DNA of 64,000 nucleotides from UBA1413 sp964650525 (GTDB taxonomy: Bacteria > Bacteroidota > Bacteroidia > Bacteroidales > Prolixibacteraceae), in contig CAZYUA010000016.1 in NCBI GenBank assembly GCA_964650525.1, forward strand, positions 1-64,000. Direction: 5' to 3'. Position 1 is the stretch's first letter. Every line of letters begins with the position of its first letter. Positions 9,179 through 18,800 of the stretch are shown here, piece after piece. Under the pieces are notes generated by a model that saw only the letters and a list, made by a program, of their open reading frames with translations, was not told the origin of the DNA and made no database searches. A program made the position numbers and the translations under genes.

Positions 9179-9315
9179 CATACATTCCAGATACTTACAT
9201 TTTATAATACTCCCCGATTTTTGGACCACTGGTTAAGTTGATTTGATTTATTCGTATATTTCATGGGTTTATGGAAATTATTGAATTCTAATAATTAATA
9301 CGTAAAACTTGTGAC

Positions 9316-9735
9316 ATGAAAAAGTTATTTCTTTTAGTTTCAATCCTGGCCGTGGCAACTATTTCCTGCCAGACAACTAAAGAGGACAATAAAGCTTCTT
9401 TGGACGAAAACAAACGAATTTCGACATTGTATCATGAAAGAAATCTTGAAGACATTGATGAACTTCTTTCCGAAGATTTTGTGGGAAGTTACTTTAGCCA
9501 GGATGCCAAGCCCAACACCTGGAATAGAGACGATCACAAAAATGCCATTACCAGCAATCCGAATAATAAAGATTCAATATTGATCCAAATTGCTGAAGGG
9601 GATTGGGTCGCTGAACGATTTATCAGAACTTTTTATGTCGGGGATACAACATTCACAGCAGAAGTAATGCAGTTCAAGAAAATTAAAAATGGAAAAATCA
9701 TAAGTAGTTGGGAAGTATTCAGCACAATCCGTTAA
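9316..9735 (+). CDS. Predicted lipoprotein with an NTF2/SnoaL-like domain
   Basis: This 139-residue protein starts with a lipoprotein signal (MKKLFLLVSILAVATISC), with Cys18 as the likely lipidated residue. The mature part resembles the NTF2/SnoaL-like cone fold: an N-terminal helix (ENKRISTLYHERNLEDIDELLSEDF), a pair of strands with VAERFIRTFYV, and a final FKKIKNGKIISSWEVF strand. Such domains can be enzymes or small-ligand binders; no catalytic residue is identifiable. The gene lies in an AT-rich stretch after the tRNA and its codons are A/T-rich compared with neighbours, so recent acquisition is possible. Function is unknown. Confidence 0.75.
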   Translation: MKKLFLLVSILAVATISCQTTKEDNKASLDENKRISTLYHERNLEDIDELLSEDFVGSYFSQDAKPNTWNRDDHKNAITSNPNNKDSILIQIAEGDWVAERFIRTFYVGDTTFTAEVMQFKKIKNGKIISSWEVFSTIR

Positions 9736-9940
9736 TGATACAACTCAAAAAAGTAAGCCCAAAAAAACAGGGGGTCAGTCTGACCGAATTTCTACTCAGA
9801 TTAGGGTTCCGGCGAAATAATGAATTCAAGTCGAAAAATTTAAAGACAGCATCTAAAAGACTATATATTAATAACTTACATAGTTATTAAAAGTCACGAC
9901 CAGACACTATTACATTTATCAGGTTAATACCCCTGTAATT

Positions 9941-10882
9941 ATGAAATCAGAATTTTTAAAGAACATCGAATGTAGGGTTTGTCATAACCGGAACGAAAAC
10001 GAGTTTTCGAAAAAGTTTTATAAAGATGGCGTTGATATTGTGCAATGTAATCAATGTGGTTTTGTTTTTATTCCCCCATTTTATAGAGAAAGAATCAATT
10101 ACAATGAGTACAAAGATGAGAACTCATTAAAAGCGGTGATTGCCGGGAATGATTGGCTGAAAATTCAACGACATAAACTCAGATATAAAACTATTCAAAA
10201 ATACTGTAAGGCAGGCAAATTGTTTGACTTAGGAGTGGGTTGGGGACACTTTTTACATACAGGGCGTTTGTTAGGTTATGAAGTAGCTGGAATTGAGATG
10301 GCAAAAATGCCTTTCACTTATGCCAGGGAATATCTGAAATTACCAGTGATTGAAATAGATTTTTTTGACTACAAACCTCTTATGGATTATTATGACCTTT
10401 TAACCATGTGGGATGTTTTAGAACACATAGACAATTGTGATAAAGCGGTAGAAAAGTGTGCATTAATGCTCAAAACGGGAGGATTATTAGTAATACAAGT
10501 ACCTCAGATAGACAGCTTTATTGCGAAAAGACACAAAGAAAACTGGCAGGCAATGGGGCTCGACCACGTTAATTATTTTTCAAAGGAAACGATTACTTAT
10601 TTTTTGGAGCGTAAAGGGTTCAAAGTGGTAAGAATAAAAAGTTCTATTGAAGTGAAATTATTTCTTATGTATTCATTGCTTGACAAAATCAGAAGAAAGA
10701 AGGGGGCTGATAAAGCAACCCAAGCCGAAAGACAAATTTATTTTAATGATAAGGTAAACAGGCCTGAATGGCAATTGAAAATCATTGTTCTAGCTCATAA
10801 CGCATTGTACAACCTATTATCATTTCTGCATATCGGAGATGAAATGATTGTTATTGCTCAGAAAAAACAGACAGATCATTAG
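9941..10882 (+). CDS. SAM-dependent methyltransferase with N-terminal zinc-ribbon-like motif
   Basis: This 313-residue class I methyltransferase has an N-terminal CxxC-(21)-CxxC pattern (Cys11, Cys14, Cys36, Cys39), typical of sugar or natural-product C-methyltransferase relatives. The SAM-binding motif DLGVGWGHFL starts at residue 96, and a LLTMWDVLEHIDN motif follows at about 158-170. The final strand region contains GGLLVIQVPQ. Substrates of this family include nucleotide sugars and cell-wall glycan precursors; none can be assigned here. It is AT-rich (many AAA, ATT and TTA codons) and lies between tRNA-Met and the kdp-like operon without other glycan genes, which suggests transfer. Confidence 0.88.
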   Translation: MKSEFLKNIECRVCHNRNENEFSKKFYKDGVDIVQCNQCGFVFIPPFYRERINYNEYKDENSLKAVIAGNDWLKIQRHKLRYKTIQKYCKAGKLFDLGVGWGHFLHTGRLLGYEVAGIEMAKMPFTYAREYLKLPVIEIDFFDYKPLMDYYDLLTMWDVLEHIDNCDKAVEKCALMLKTGGLLVIQVPQIDSFIAKRHKENWQAMGLDHVNYFSKETITYFLERKGFKVVRIKSSIEVKLFLMYSLLDKIRRKKGADKATQAERQIYFNDKVNRPEWQLKIIVLAHNALYNLLSFLHIGDEMIVIAQKKQTDH

Positions 10883-10996
10883 TCAATAAAACAACTATTG
10901 ACCATACACTGTGCTGATCATGCCTCAGAAAAAATCAAGTAAGCATTTCGGCTATGAGCATATGCATAATGGAAATAGTGTCCAATGCAAAGGGGG

Positions 10997-11683
10997 TTAA
11001 GACATTTCGAACCGGTATCCGATCCCTGATTCGGTTAGAATCATGACGGGTCTGGAGGGATCCTCTTCCAACTTTTTTCTTAGCTGTGCAATATATACTC
11101 TCAGGTATTGTGATTGCTCCATATATCCGTGTCCCCAGATCTCTTTCAGGATAAACTGGTGGGTTAAAACGCGACCCTGGTTTTTCGCAAGCAGGACGAG
11201 CATTGAAAATTCCGTGGAGGTAAGCTTGATTATTTCGCCTTTTTTGCGGACCACGTGGCTGTTCAGGTCGATGGTGACGGGGCCGGATTCCAGTACGGAA
11301 AGGTCGCTCTTATGCTCACCTGTTCTGGCTGCTGCGCGTACCCTGGCCAGCAGTTCTCCGGTCCGGAAAGGTTTTGTAAGGTAGTCGTTGGCCCCGTTAT
11401 CCAGGGCTTTGATAATTTCTTCTTCGGAATTTCTCACCGACAAAATGATGACCGGTTTGTCGTACCATTCGCGCAGTTTTTTTAACAGGTCCTGGCCATC
11501 GGCATCAGGCAGGGAAAGGTCCAGGATGATCATGGAGGGCCGGTGGGTGGCAGCCATGACAATTCCCTCTTTGCCGTTCGCTGAAAGCAGGATCTTGTAT
11601 CCTTTGTCAGAAAGGGTTATCTCCAGGAGCCGGCGGATCTGGAGTTCATCATCGATGATCAGTATGGTCTCTTTTTCATTCAT
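10997..11683 (-). CDS. KdpE-like response regulator
   Basis: This 228-residue OmpR-family DNA-binding regulator has an N-terminal receiver (acidic pair in IIDDE, phosphorylated Asp55 in IILDLSLPDADG, conserved Thr/Lys region YLTKPFRTGEL) and a C-terminal winged helix (LTSTEFSMLVLL, QYLRVYIAQLRKKLEED). It is close to KdpE in sequence pattern. It starts six bases after the stop of the histidine kinase gene and shares an operon with it and trkH. The likely job is to control potassium-transport genes in response to the kinase; this is inferred from the neighbours. Confidence 0.9.
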   Translation of the reverse strand: MNEKETILIIDDELQIRRLLEITLSDKGYKILLSANGKEGIVMAATHRPSMIILDLSLPDADGQDLLKKLREWYDKPVIILSVRNSEEEIIKALDNGANDYLTKPFRTGELLARVRAAARTGEHKSDLSVLESGPVTIDLNSHVVRKKGEIIKLTSTEFSMLVLLAKNQGRVLTHQFILKEIWGHGYMEQSQYLRVYIAQLRKKLEEDPSRPVMILTESGIGYRFEMS

Positions 11684-11689
11684 GTCTGG

Positions 11690-13249
11690 TTACTCCAATT
11701 TGGTCATATCCGGTTTTTCAGAAGGGATCCTGATGGTAAATTTGGCTCCTCCTTTGAACACGTTTTCTACTGAAATCGTACCTTTGTGTGCTGCAACAAA
11801 GCCTTTTACAATAGTTAATCCCAATCCCAGTCCGCCGGCTTTGCTCCCACTCACTCTGAAGAATTTATTAAATACCTCGTTCAGGTCAGCCTCCGGGAAA
11901 CCTGGTCCCTGATCCGAAAGTTCAATGATGAGGTGATCCTCGCGATGGTAAGTGGCGATCAGGATTTCCGAGGCGGCAGGCGCAAACTGGGTTGCATTGA
12001 AAAGAAGATTGTACAGGACTTGTTCCATAAGGCCGAAGTCCATCTTTACCAGCGGCATTTCATCCTCGATAGAAACGACCAATGAAAAGGGTTTCAATTC
12101 ATCCTTCAGTTCTTCAGAAACTTTGTTGATGAGGTCGTTGATGTCGTGCCAGTCGAGCCTGACGGTAATATGTCCGCTTTCAATCCGGGACATGTTCAAC
12201 AGGTTATCGATCAATCGGTTAAGTCTCAGGGAGGCGGTAAAGATCTCCTGGCACAGTGCAGATTGGACACTTCGGGACCTGGATGAATGAATGATGGAGT
12301 CGGAGGCTCCCATGATGGTGGCAACCGGAATTCTTAATTCGTGGGAGATAGAATTGAACAGGGTTTTATACAGCCTGTCTGATTCGTCGAGGAAACGGAC
12401 CTTTTGCGCCAGTTCGCCCAGGAATTCCCGTTCCATGGCATTGGAAACCTGTGCAATAAAAATATCCCATACCGACTTTTGCTCACTGTTGAAGGGCTTT
12501 TTTTGTCTGATAGCCACAATTCCGGGTTTTAACCGGGTTCCTGTAAGCGGGTAGAAAGTGAAGCCGGTAGCAAAGGGGTGGCTGGTAAACGCGCCTGCTT
12601 CCCGGGATTGGGCAAAAACCCATTGGGCAACGTTAAGGTCATCCTGCGACAACAACTGCCGGGTTGGTTCCCGTCCGGTGAACCCAACTCTGTTTTCTCC
12701 ATCTTGAAGTATGAAATAAGGTTCAAGGGTGAAGTGATTGTTGATTTCTTTTGTCGCCACCTTTTTCACCTCTTCGATCCCGCTGGCCCCTGATAATTCC
12801 CTGGTCAACTGAAAGAGAGCATTGGTGCGTTTTTCCCTTTCGCGGGCCAGCATCTCCTGGTGCCGCACTCTGGTTGTCAGAACCCCGTTGACAAGGGCAA
12901 TAATAAAGAACATACCAAAAATCAGCAAATCTTCCGTCTTTTCAATCTTGAAGTTGTTATGAGGAGGTATAAAGAAGAAATCCCATACCAGGGCACTCAC
13001 GGTGGAAGCCAGTAATACCGGCCCGATACCCATAAAGGCAGAGAGCAGGGAAACCACAAATAACAGAATGAAAGAGACTACATGATAATTCACAGTATTG
13101 GCAAGAGGACTGCACAATAAGGCTGTTCCGCAAATGATGACCACTGAAAGCAGATAGTGGGCCGTCTTTGAGGTCGGTTTCAACATCCTGAAAGATTCGG
13201 GTTGATGGAAGATGCTCATGGCAGCCTGTTTAAACCCAAAATTACACAA
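11690..13249 (-). CDS. KdpD-like sensor histidine kinase without the N-terminal KdpD/Usp domains
   Basis: This 519-residue membrane kinase matches the C-terminal two thirds of KdpD. Four transmembrane helices (about 31-125) form a DUF4118-type module containing WDFFFIPPHNNF. A GAF-like segment follows (about 140-275), then a dimerisation domain with phosphorylated His303 (SISHELRIPVA) and a catalytic ATPase domain (N box NLLFNATQFAP, G boxes DQGPGF and GGLGLGLTIVKG). The cytoplasmic KdpD and Usp domains of E. coli KdpD are missing. The upstream ATG at 13249 is used; MSIFHQ or MLKPTS a few codons later would fit equally well. It lies 22 bases after trkH. Confidence 0.9.
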   Translation of the reverse strand: MCNFGFKQAAMSIFHQPESFRMLKPTSKTAHYLLSVVIICGTALLCSPLANTVNYHVVSFILLFVVSLLSAFMGIGPVLLASTVSALVWDFFFIPPHNNFKIEKTEDLLIFGMFFIIALVNGVLTTRVRHQEMLAREREKRTNALFQLTRELSGASGIEEVKKVATKEINNHFTLEPYFILQDGENRVGFTGREPTRQLLSQDDLNVAQWVFAQSREAGAFTSHPFATGFTFYPLTGTRLKPGIVAIRQKKPFNSEQKSVWDIFIAQVSNAMEREFLGELAQKVRFLDESDRLYKTLFNSISHELRIPVATIMGASDSIIHSSRSRSVQSALCQEIFTASLRLNRLIDNLLNMSRIESGHITVRLDWHDINDLINKVSEELKDELKPFSLVVSIEDEMPLVKMDFGLMEQVLYNLLFNATQFAPAASEILIATYHREDHLIIELSDQGPGFPEADLNEVFNKFFRVSGSKAGGLGLGLTIVKGFVAAHKGTISVENVFKGGAKFTIRIPSEKPDMTKLE

Positions 13250-13271
13250 TAAATCGATCTTCGGGTTCTTG

Positions 13272-14723
13272 TCATTTTTTCCAGAATTCCCTGGTGAACA
13301 ACACTAATACCGTATAGATTTCCAGCCTGCCCAAAATCATGAACCCCGACAACAGGAGCTTTGCGGAATCGGAAAGATGGGCGAAATTGCCCACTGGTCC
13401 TACGCTGCCCAAGCCGGGACCTATACCCGCCATACAAGTCGCCACAGAACTTGTGGCGACCATGGTATCCAGACCGGTCAGTATCATCAATCCGCTTCCG
13501 AAAAGAAAAACCAGGCCATACACTACGATGAAGGTAAGAATGGAGTTGTTTGTGTCTTCATCGATTCCGGATTTGTTCAGCTGGATATGCAGCGTAGCAT
13601 TAGGATGCAGCAGCTGCCGGAAGATCCGTTGGATATTCTTCAATGCCACCAGATGCCTTGCCATTTTTATGCCTCCGGCTGTGGAACCGGTGCTCCCTCC
13701 AAGAAACATCGACAGAAAAATAATACCCCAGGCGTATTGCGGCCAAAGCATGTAATCAGCCGTCGCAAACCCCGTGCAGGTGATGATGGATATGACCTGA
13801 AAAAAACCCTCTCTGAAGGAGGCTTCCACCGGTTTGTGCATTTCAAAATGCAGCGAACAGGCAATGAACAGCCCGATGATGAAAACCATCAGCAGGTAAA
13901 ATCTGATTTCTTCATTCGCTTTGATCTTCTGAAAATCCCGTTTCAGCAGGGAATAGTGAATCGCATAATTGATGCCGGATAATAACATGAAAAACATGAT
14001 GACGTACTGGATGTACGGTGAATAATCAATAATACTGGTGTTTCTGGGCGAAAATCCCCCTGTGGCGACAGTGCCGAAAGAGTGACAAACACTTTCATAA
14101 ACATTCATACCTCCGGCCCGCAGTAAGAGAATTTCAGCAAGAGTCAATGAAATGTAAATCATCAGTATCCTGAATCCCACTGCTTTAATTTTGGGTTGTA
14201 TCTTTTCCTGGAGTGAAGACTCCAGTGTGAATAAATGATATCCTCCGATGTGAAGTGACGGCATGACCAAAATCACCAGCATAATGATCCCTATGCCTCC
14301 GATCCAATGGGTCAGACTCCGCCAGAACAGTATGGATTTGGGCAGCGATTCAATATCAACAAGGATGGAAGCTCCGGTAGTGGTGAAGCCTGACACCGAC
14401 TCAAAAAAAGCGTTCACAAAAGAGGGAATTGCTCCCGTTATCAGATAAGGAAAACAACCGATTAAACTTATCAGCAACCATGACAGGGCAACAATTACGT
14501 ATGCATCTTTCCTGTGGATAGCAGTATCTTTTCTGGTTTTCCGGGAAAGCAGGTACAAAATATAACCCAGCAGGAACGCAGCCATCGATGAAAATAGAAA
14601 TGGCAAAATACTTTCACGGAAATAGAGGCTCACGGCAATGCATGAGAATAAGGCTGAAGCCGTAACAAAAAGATTCCTGCTGATTACTTTAATGATAACC
14701 TTGAAATTCCTTAATTCAAACAT
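13272..14723 (-). CDS. trkH: TrkH-family potassium uptake channel
   Basis: This 483-residue integral membrane protein is the pore subunit of a Trk/Ktr potassium importer. The four membrane-pore-membrane repeats are visible through their selectivity-filter loops: SGFTTTGAS (about residue 115), SFGTVATGGFSP, ITCTGFATAD and VATCMAGIGPGLGS. The conserved LTHWIGGIGI segment is also present. The usual cytoplasmic gating partner TrkA is not in this window, and none of kdpFABC is present. The two downstream genes encode a KdpD/KdpE-like pair, so expression is probably tied to potassium or osmotic signalling. The start ATG gives a normal N-terminus. Confidence 0.93.
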   Translation of the reverse strand: MFELRNFKVIIKVISRNLFVTASALFSCIAVSLYFRESILPFLFSSMAAFLLGYILYLLSRKTRKDTAIHRKDAYVIVALSWLLISLIGCFPYLITGAIPSFVNAFFESVSGFTTTGASILVDIESLPKSILFWRSLTHWIGGIGIIMLVILVMPSLHIGGYHLFTLESSLQEKIQPKIKAVGFRILMIYISLTLAEILLLRAGGMNVYESVCHSFGTVATGGFSPRNTSIIDYSPYIQYVIMFFMLLSGINYAIHYSLLKRDFQKIKANEEIRFYLLMVFIIGLFIACSLHFEMHKPVEASFREGFFQVISIITCTGFATADYMLWPQYAWGIIFLSMFLGGSTGSTAGGIKMARHLVALKNIQRIFRQLLHPNATLHIQLNKSGIDEDTNNSILTFIVVYGLVFLFGSGLMILTGLDTMVATSSVATCMAGIGPGLGSVGPVGNFAHLSDSAKLLLSGFMILGRLEIYTVLVLFTREFWKK

Positions 14724-15133
14724 GCTTTCCTGAATGTCATCTACCCCATTGTAAAGGCTTTATTGCAGCCTTGCATACGGTGGGTTTATCCCCGGCAAAC
14801 TAAATCAGGATTTGATAAATACGGTGTTAAGTTTTCACTCCGGGGTATAAAGATTTTGTAAAGATTTCCGGGGATTTGGTAACTCCCCGAAAGCTTTGAC
14901 TGCGGATTCTTATTATAGATTGCTGTATCTGCTTTTCCCGGAGGTTATACCTTCCAATCAGAAGTTCCCGGAGTCGGTTCATCCAAACAGAACAATTTTG
15001 GTACTTCCAAAAAAGCAGGGCCTTTGTTCGCGAACCAGGTTCTAATTGTTATGTTTGTTCTTTCGAACGGATAGTTGATCGGGATGCACCGTGAAGATCC
15101 TTACAGACGGTAAACAGGAATGAAAAGGATAGT
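14724..15133. other. Divergent intergenic region between trkH and the methyltransferase gene
   Basis: About 410 bases with no gene. I find no perfect TAnnTTTG element, riboswitch or strong hairpin here. Confidence 0.4.
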
Positions 15134-15634
15134 ATGGAGATAGTTGGGAAAACCCCGGTCCCTCCGGTTCTGTTCATTACCGGGAAAACTTCTGGTTACC
15201 TGACCTGGGTAGCCTTGGCGGTGGAAATGTGGCACCCGGATCTGCTGCCGGGGTCTGCGGTTCCTCTCCTGAAAATTGTTGCTCTGGTATTCCTGGCTGC
15301 CGGAATCCTTTTTATCATACTTAGTTCCGTCATCCTGGGTAAAAATGTAAGGTTAGGGTTGCCCGTTGCCATGACGGAACTGAAAACCTCAGGGATTTAC
15401 AGGATCAGCAGAAATCCGATGTATGCAGGATTGCACCTGGTTACTCTGGCTGCCATGCTCTACACCCTGAATGGGATAGTCATCCTTGCGGGATTATACA
15501 GCCTGGTGGTATACCACTTCATTATTCTCGGTGAAGAACGGTTTCTGGAAGAAAGATTTGGGGCCCGTTACAAGGTATATTGCGGGAAAGTCAGACGTTA
15601 TCTGGGATTGAAGGGAAAAGGCATGCTTTTTTGA
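15134..15634 (+). CDS. Isoprenylcysteine/phospholipid methyltransferase-family membrane protein
   Basis: This 166-residue protein has four predicted membrane helices (about 18-33, 43-68, 93-115 and 118-135) and the C-terminal signature of the ICMT/PEMT family: GIYRISRNPMYAGLHL, then ILGEERFLEERFGARYKVYCGKVRRYL. Members bind S-adenosylmethionine with the RNPMY and GEE-F motifs and methylate lipids or prenylated groups; in bacteria the substrate is usually unknown. It stands alone on the plus strand, so context does not help. Confidence 0.87.
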   Translation: MEIVGKTPVPPVLFITGKTSGYLTWVALAVEMWHPDLLPGSAVPLLKIVALVFLAAGILFIILSSVILGKNVRLGLPVAMTELKTSGIYRISRNPMYAGLHLVTLAAMLYTLNGIVILAGLYSLVVYHFIILGEERFLEERFGARYKVYCGKVRRYLGLKGKGMLF

Positions 15635-15737
15635 ATAAGGCCCCTTTCTGCCAGGCTTTGAAGGGTTTTTGCATTTCAAACAGATTCCCAGTGCGATTTC
15701 ATTGAAAATACTTCAAAAAAAATGTACATTTCAGATT

Positions 15738-15765
15738 CTGTTTCCATAAAATGCCTGTAACTTTG
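15738..15765 (+). promoter_or_regulatory. Promoter of the secreted subtilase gene
   Basis: A perfect -7 element TAACTTTG lies at 15758-15765, with a weaker -33 TCTG at 15737-15740, 17 bases upstream. The leader would be about 100 bases. Confidence 0.6.
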
Positions 15766-15874
15766 GTGTAACATCCGGTTAACTTCACCGGGAATTCTGT
15801 AGTGGGGAGGCTCTTCCGGTTGTATTTAACCGATGTTATTTTCCTGATTTTATCCATTAACTAAAACCCTGGTT

Positions 15875-18800
15875 ATGAAAAAGTCGGCATTACATCTCAA
15901 GCATCTTTTGTTAATCTCTGCCATGATTCTTCAGGTTTTGGTTTATGCCCAGCCTGGTACCAACAAACAGCGACTCAACGAACTGTCTGACGAATACAAG
16001 TCCGGATGGCAAAAGCGTAAAGCTGATGTGGAACAGTTCAGCCGCAGGAACAACCTACCCATAAGGCAGGAGCTTCCGAACGGCCGGGTATTCGAGCTCA
16101 TAGCCGTTGAGGCCGGCCGGCCGGTATACTATACCACAGACAATGTGAATGCTGCGGCCACCACCCGGGCAAATAAATTGTGGAGTGGGGGAGGCCTGGG
16201 GCTTACCCTCGACGGCACCGGCTTTAACGGGTTGGCTATCTGGGATGGGGGAGCGGTGCTCACTACGCACCAGGAATTCAACAATACGGGTACCGGAAGG
16301 GTTACGAAACAGGATGGTGCCACCACTGTCAGTGCCCATGCCACTCATGTTTCCGGGACGCTGGTAGGAGGAGGCGTGACTGCGTCAGCCCGGGGGATGG
16401 CCAGCAATGGCAACCTGAAGGCTTATGAATGGACGAACGACAATACCGAGATGGCCAGTGCCGCTGCCGGCGGACTGCTGATCTCCAACCATTCGTACGG
16501 GTATATCCGGGGGTGGTATAACAATGGTACCACCTGGTCGTGGTATGGGAATACCAGTGTCAGTACCCAGGAGGATTACCAGTTCGGCTTGTATGATTCG
16601 GAAGCCAGGGCCTGGGATGAAATAGCCTACAATGCACCCTACTACCTGATTGTTAAATCTGCGGGCAACGATCGCGGGGAAGGACCCACCACCGGGACTT
16701 ATCCTGTAGATGGGTATCCGAACGGGTACGATTGTATCGGGAACCAGGGGGTGGCGAAGAACATTCTGACGGTCGGTGCTGTCAATGATGTGACCACCTA
16801 TTCGGGGCCCGGGTCTGTGGCGATGAGCTCGTTCAGCGGATGGGGACCCGCCGATGACGGCCGTATCAAACCTGATATTGTCGGCAACGGGATTGGCCTT
16901 TACTCATCGGTGAGCACTTCGACCAGCTCCTATGCGTCTTACAGCGGCACCTCCATGTCATCTCCGAATGTGGCGGGCACCCTGGTGCTGCTCCAGCAGC
17001 ATTTCCGGAACCTCAACGGGGGGACATCCATGCGGGCTGCCACCCTGAAGTCCCTGGTCATCAATACGGCCGATGAATGCGGTGCCGCCAGCGGTCCCGA
17101 TTACCAGTTCGGCTGGGGTCTGCTGAATGCGGCCAGGGCTGCGGAACTGATCACCAGGGATGCCACGAATGCCAATGTGATTGATGAACGGACCTTGAAT
17201 AACCAGGAGACCCAGACCCTCGAAGTCTCCGCTTTTGGTACGGAACCCCTGATAGTCAGTATCGTATGGACCGATCCCCCTGGAACAGCTCAGGGAGCGG
17301 TGCTGGATCCCCTGACCCCGGCGCTGGTAAACGATCTGGACCTGCGTTTGCTGCGTAACGAAACAACCTATTTCCCCTATAAACTCGACCGGAACAACCC
17401 GGCAGCTGCAGCAACCGCCAGTTCTGAGAACAATACAGACAATGCAGAGTTGGTGTATATCGCTGCTCCCACGGCCGGAGTCTATACCGTGCAGATAGAC
17501 CATGACGGAACCCTGGCGCAGCCCCAGCACTATTCGCTGGTCATCAGCGGGGGCGTGCCGCTGACCCTTCCCCCTGCAGATGCGGGCATCAGCCAGATCC
17601 TAACCCCTGTGACTTCTTTTTGCGGATCCGCCATCACACCGGTTGTTGTACTGAAAAATTTCGACCCGGCTATCAGCTTGACTTCAATCGACATCCTCTG
17701 CCAGTTGGATGGGGGCGCAACCGTAAAGTTCAGCTGGACGGGTTCTCTGGGACCCTCGGCCTCGGTGGAGGTAACCCTGCCCGAAATGGCCGTTACCGCC
17801 GGACCCCACACCCTTACTGCTTTTACTTCTTTGCCTAACCACGGTTCAGATCCCAACCCTGCCAACGACCAAACCCAGAAATCTTTTAACAATACTTCCC
17901 AACTCATCAACTCCTTCGGATTTGAAACCGGCATGGGTATATGGACCGATCCGGGCACCGACTGTGCCAGAAGCACCAGTTATCCCAACAGCGGTTCCTA
18001 CGGACTCATGCTCCGCGATAATACTACCACTTCCCTGGTAACAACATCAAACCTCAATTTGCTCAGCTTCGAAACTATTTCGGTGGCATTTTCCTACTAT
18101 ACAGTGAGTATGGACAATTCTTCAGAAGATTTCTGGCTGCAGATTTCCAAAGACGGCGGGGTTACCTTTACCACGGTGGAAGAATGGAACCTGGGAGATG
18201 AATTCCAGAATGGAAGGCGTTATCATGACCGGGTGACACTGGCAGGTCCTTTTACCGCCAGTACAAGACTCCGCTTCCGGTGTGATGCTTCGTACGATGA
18301 TGACCAGGTACACCTGGATGATATTGAGATCACGGGTTGCAGCAGCAACAATCAGCCACCGGTGGCCTTGTTCAGCTATCTTGTGGACTGTCTGTCCACA
18401 GGCTTTACCGATGCTTCAACCGACGATGGTGCAATAACCGCCTGGCAATGGAATTTCGGCGACGGGAGCAGTTCCTCACTCCGTAATCCAACCCATACCT
18501 ATATATCCAGTGGTACCTATACGGTGACCCTCACCGTGACTGACGATGCCGGTATTACTGCTTCGACCAGCCAGACCGTTGCCACCGGAAACGTGCTTTC
18601 CTGGTACCGCGACCAGGACGGCGACAGCTACGGAAATCCCCTGGCAAGTGTTACTGCCTGTGCCCAGCCCGCCGGATATGTATCCAACAATGGCGACTGC
18701 AACGACGGCAATCCGGCCATCCATCCCGGAGCTGCCGAGGTGTGCGACGGGGTGGATAACGACTGCGACGGACAGGTGGACGAAGGGTTGCCCCCGGTGA

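Noticed and set aside
9736..9890. Small open frame after the lipoprotein gene
   Set aside because: No recognisable domain, AT-driven composition and overlap with the lipoprotein end.
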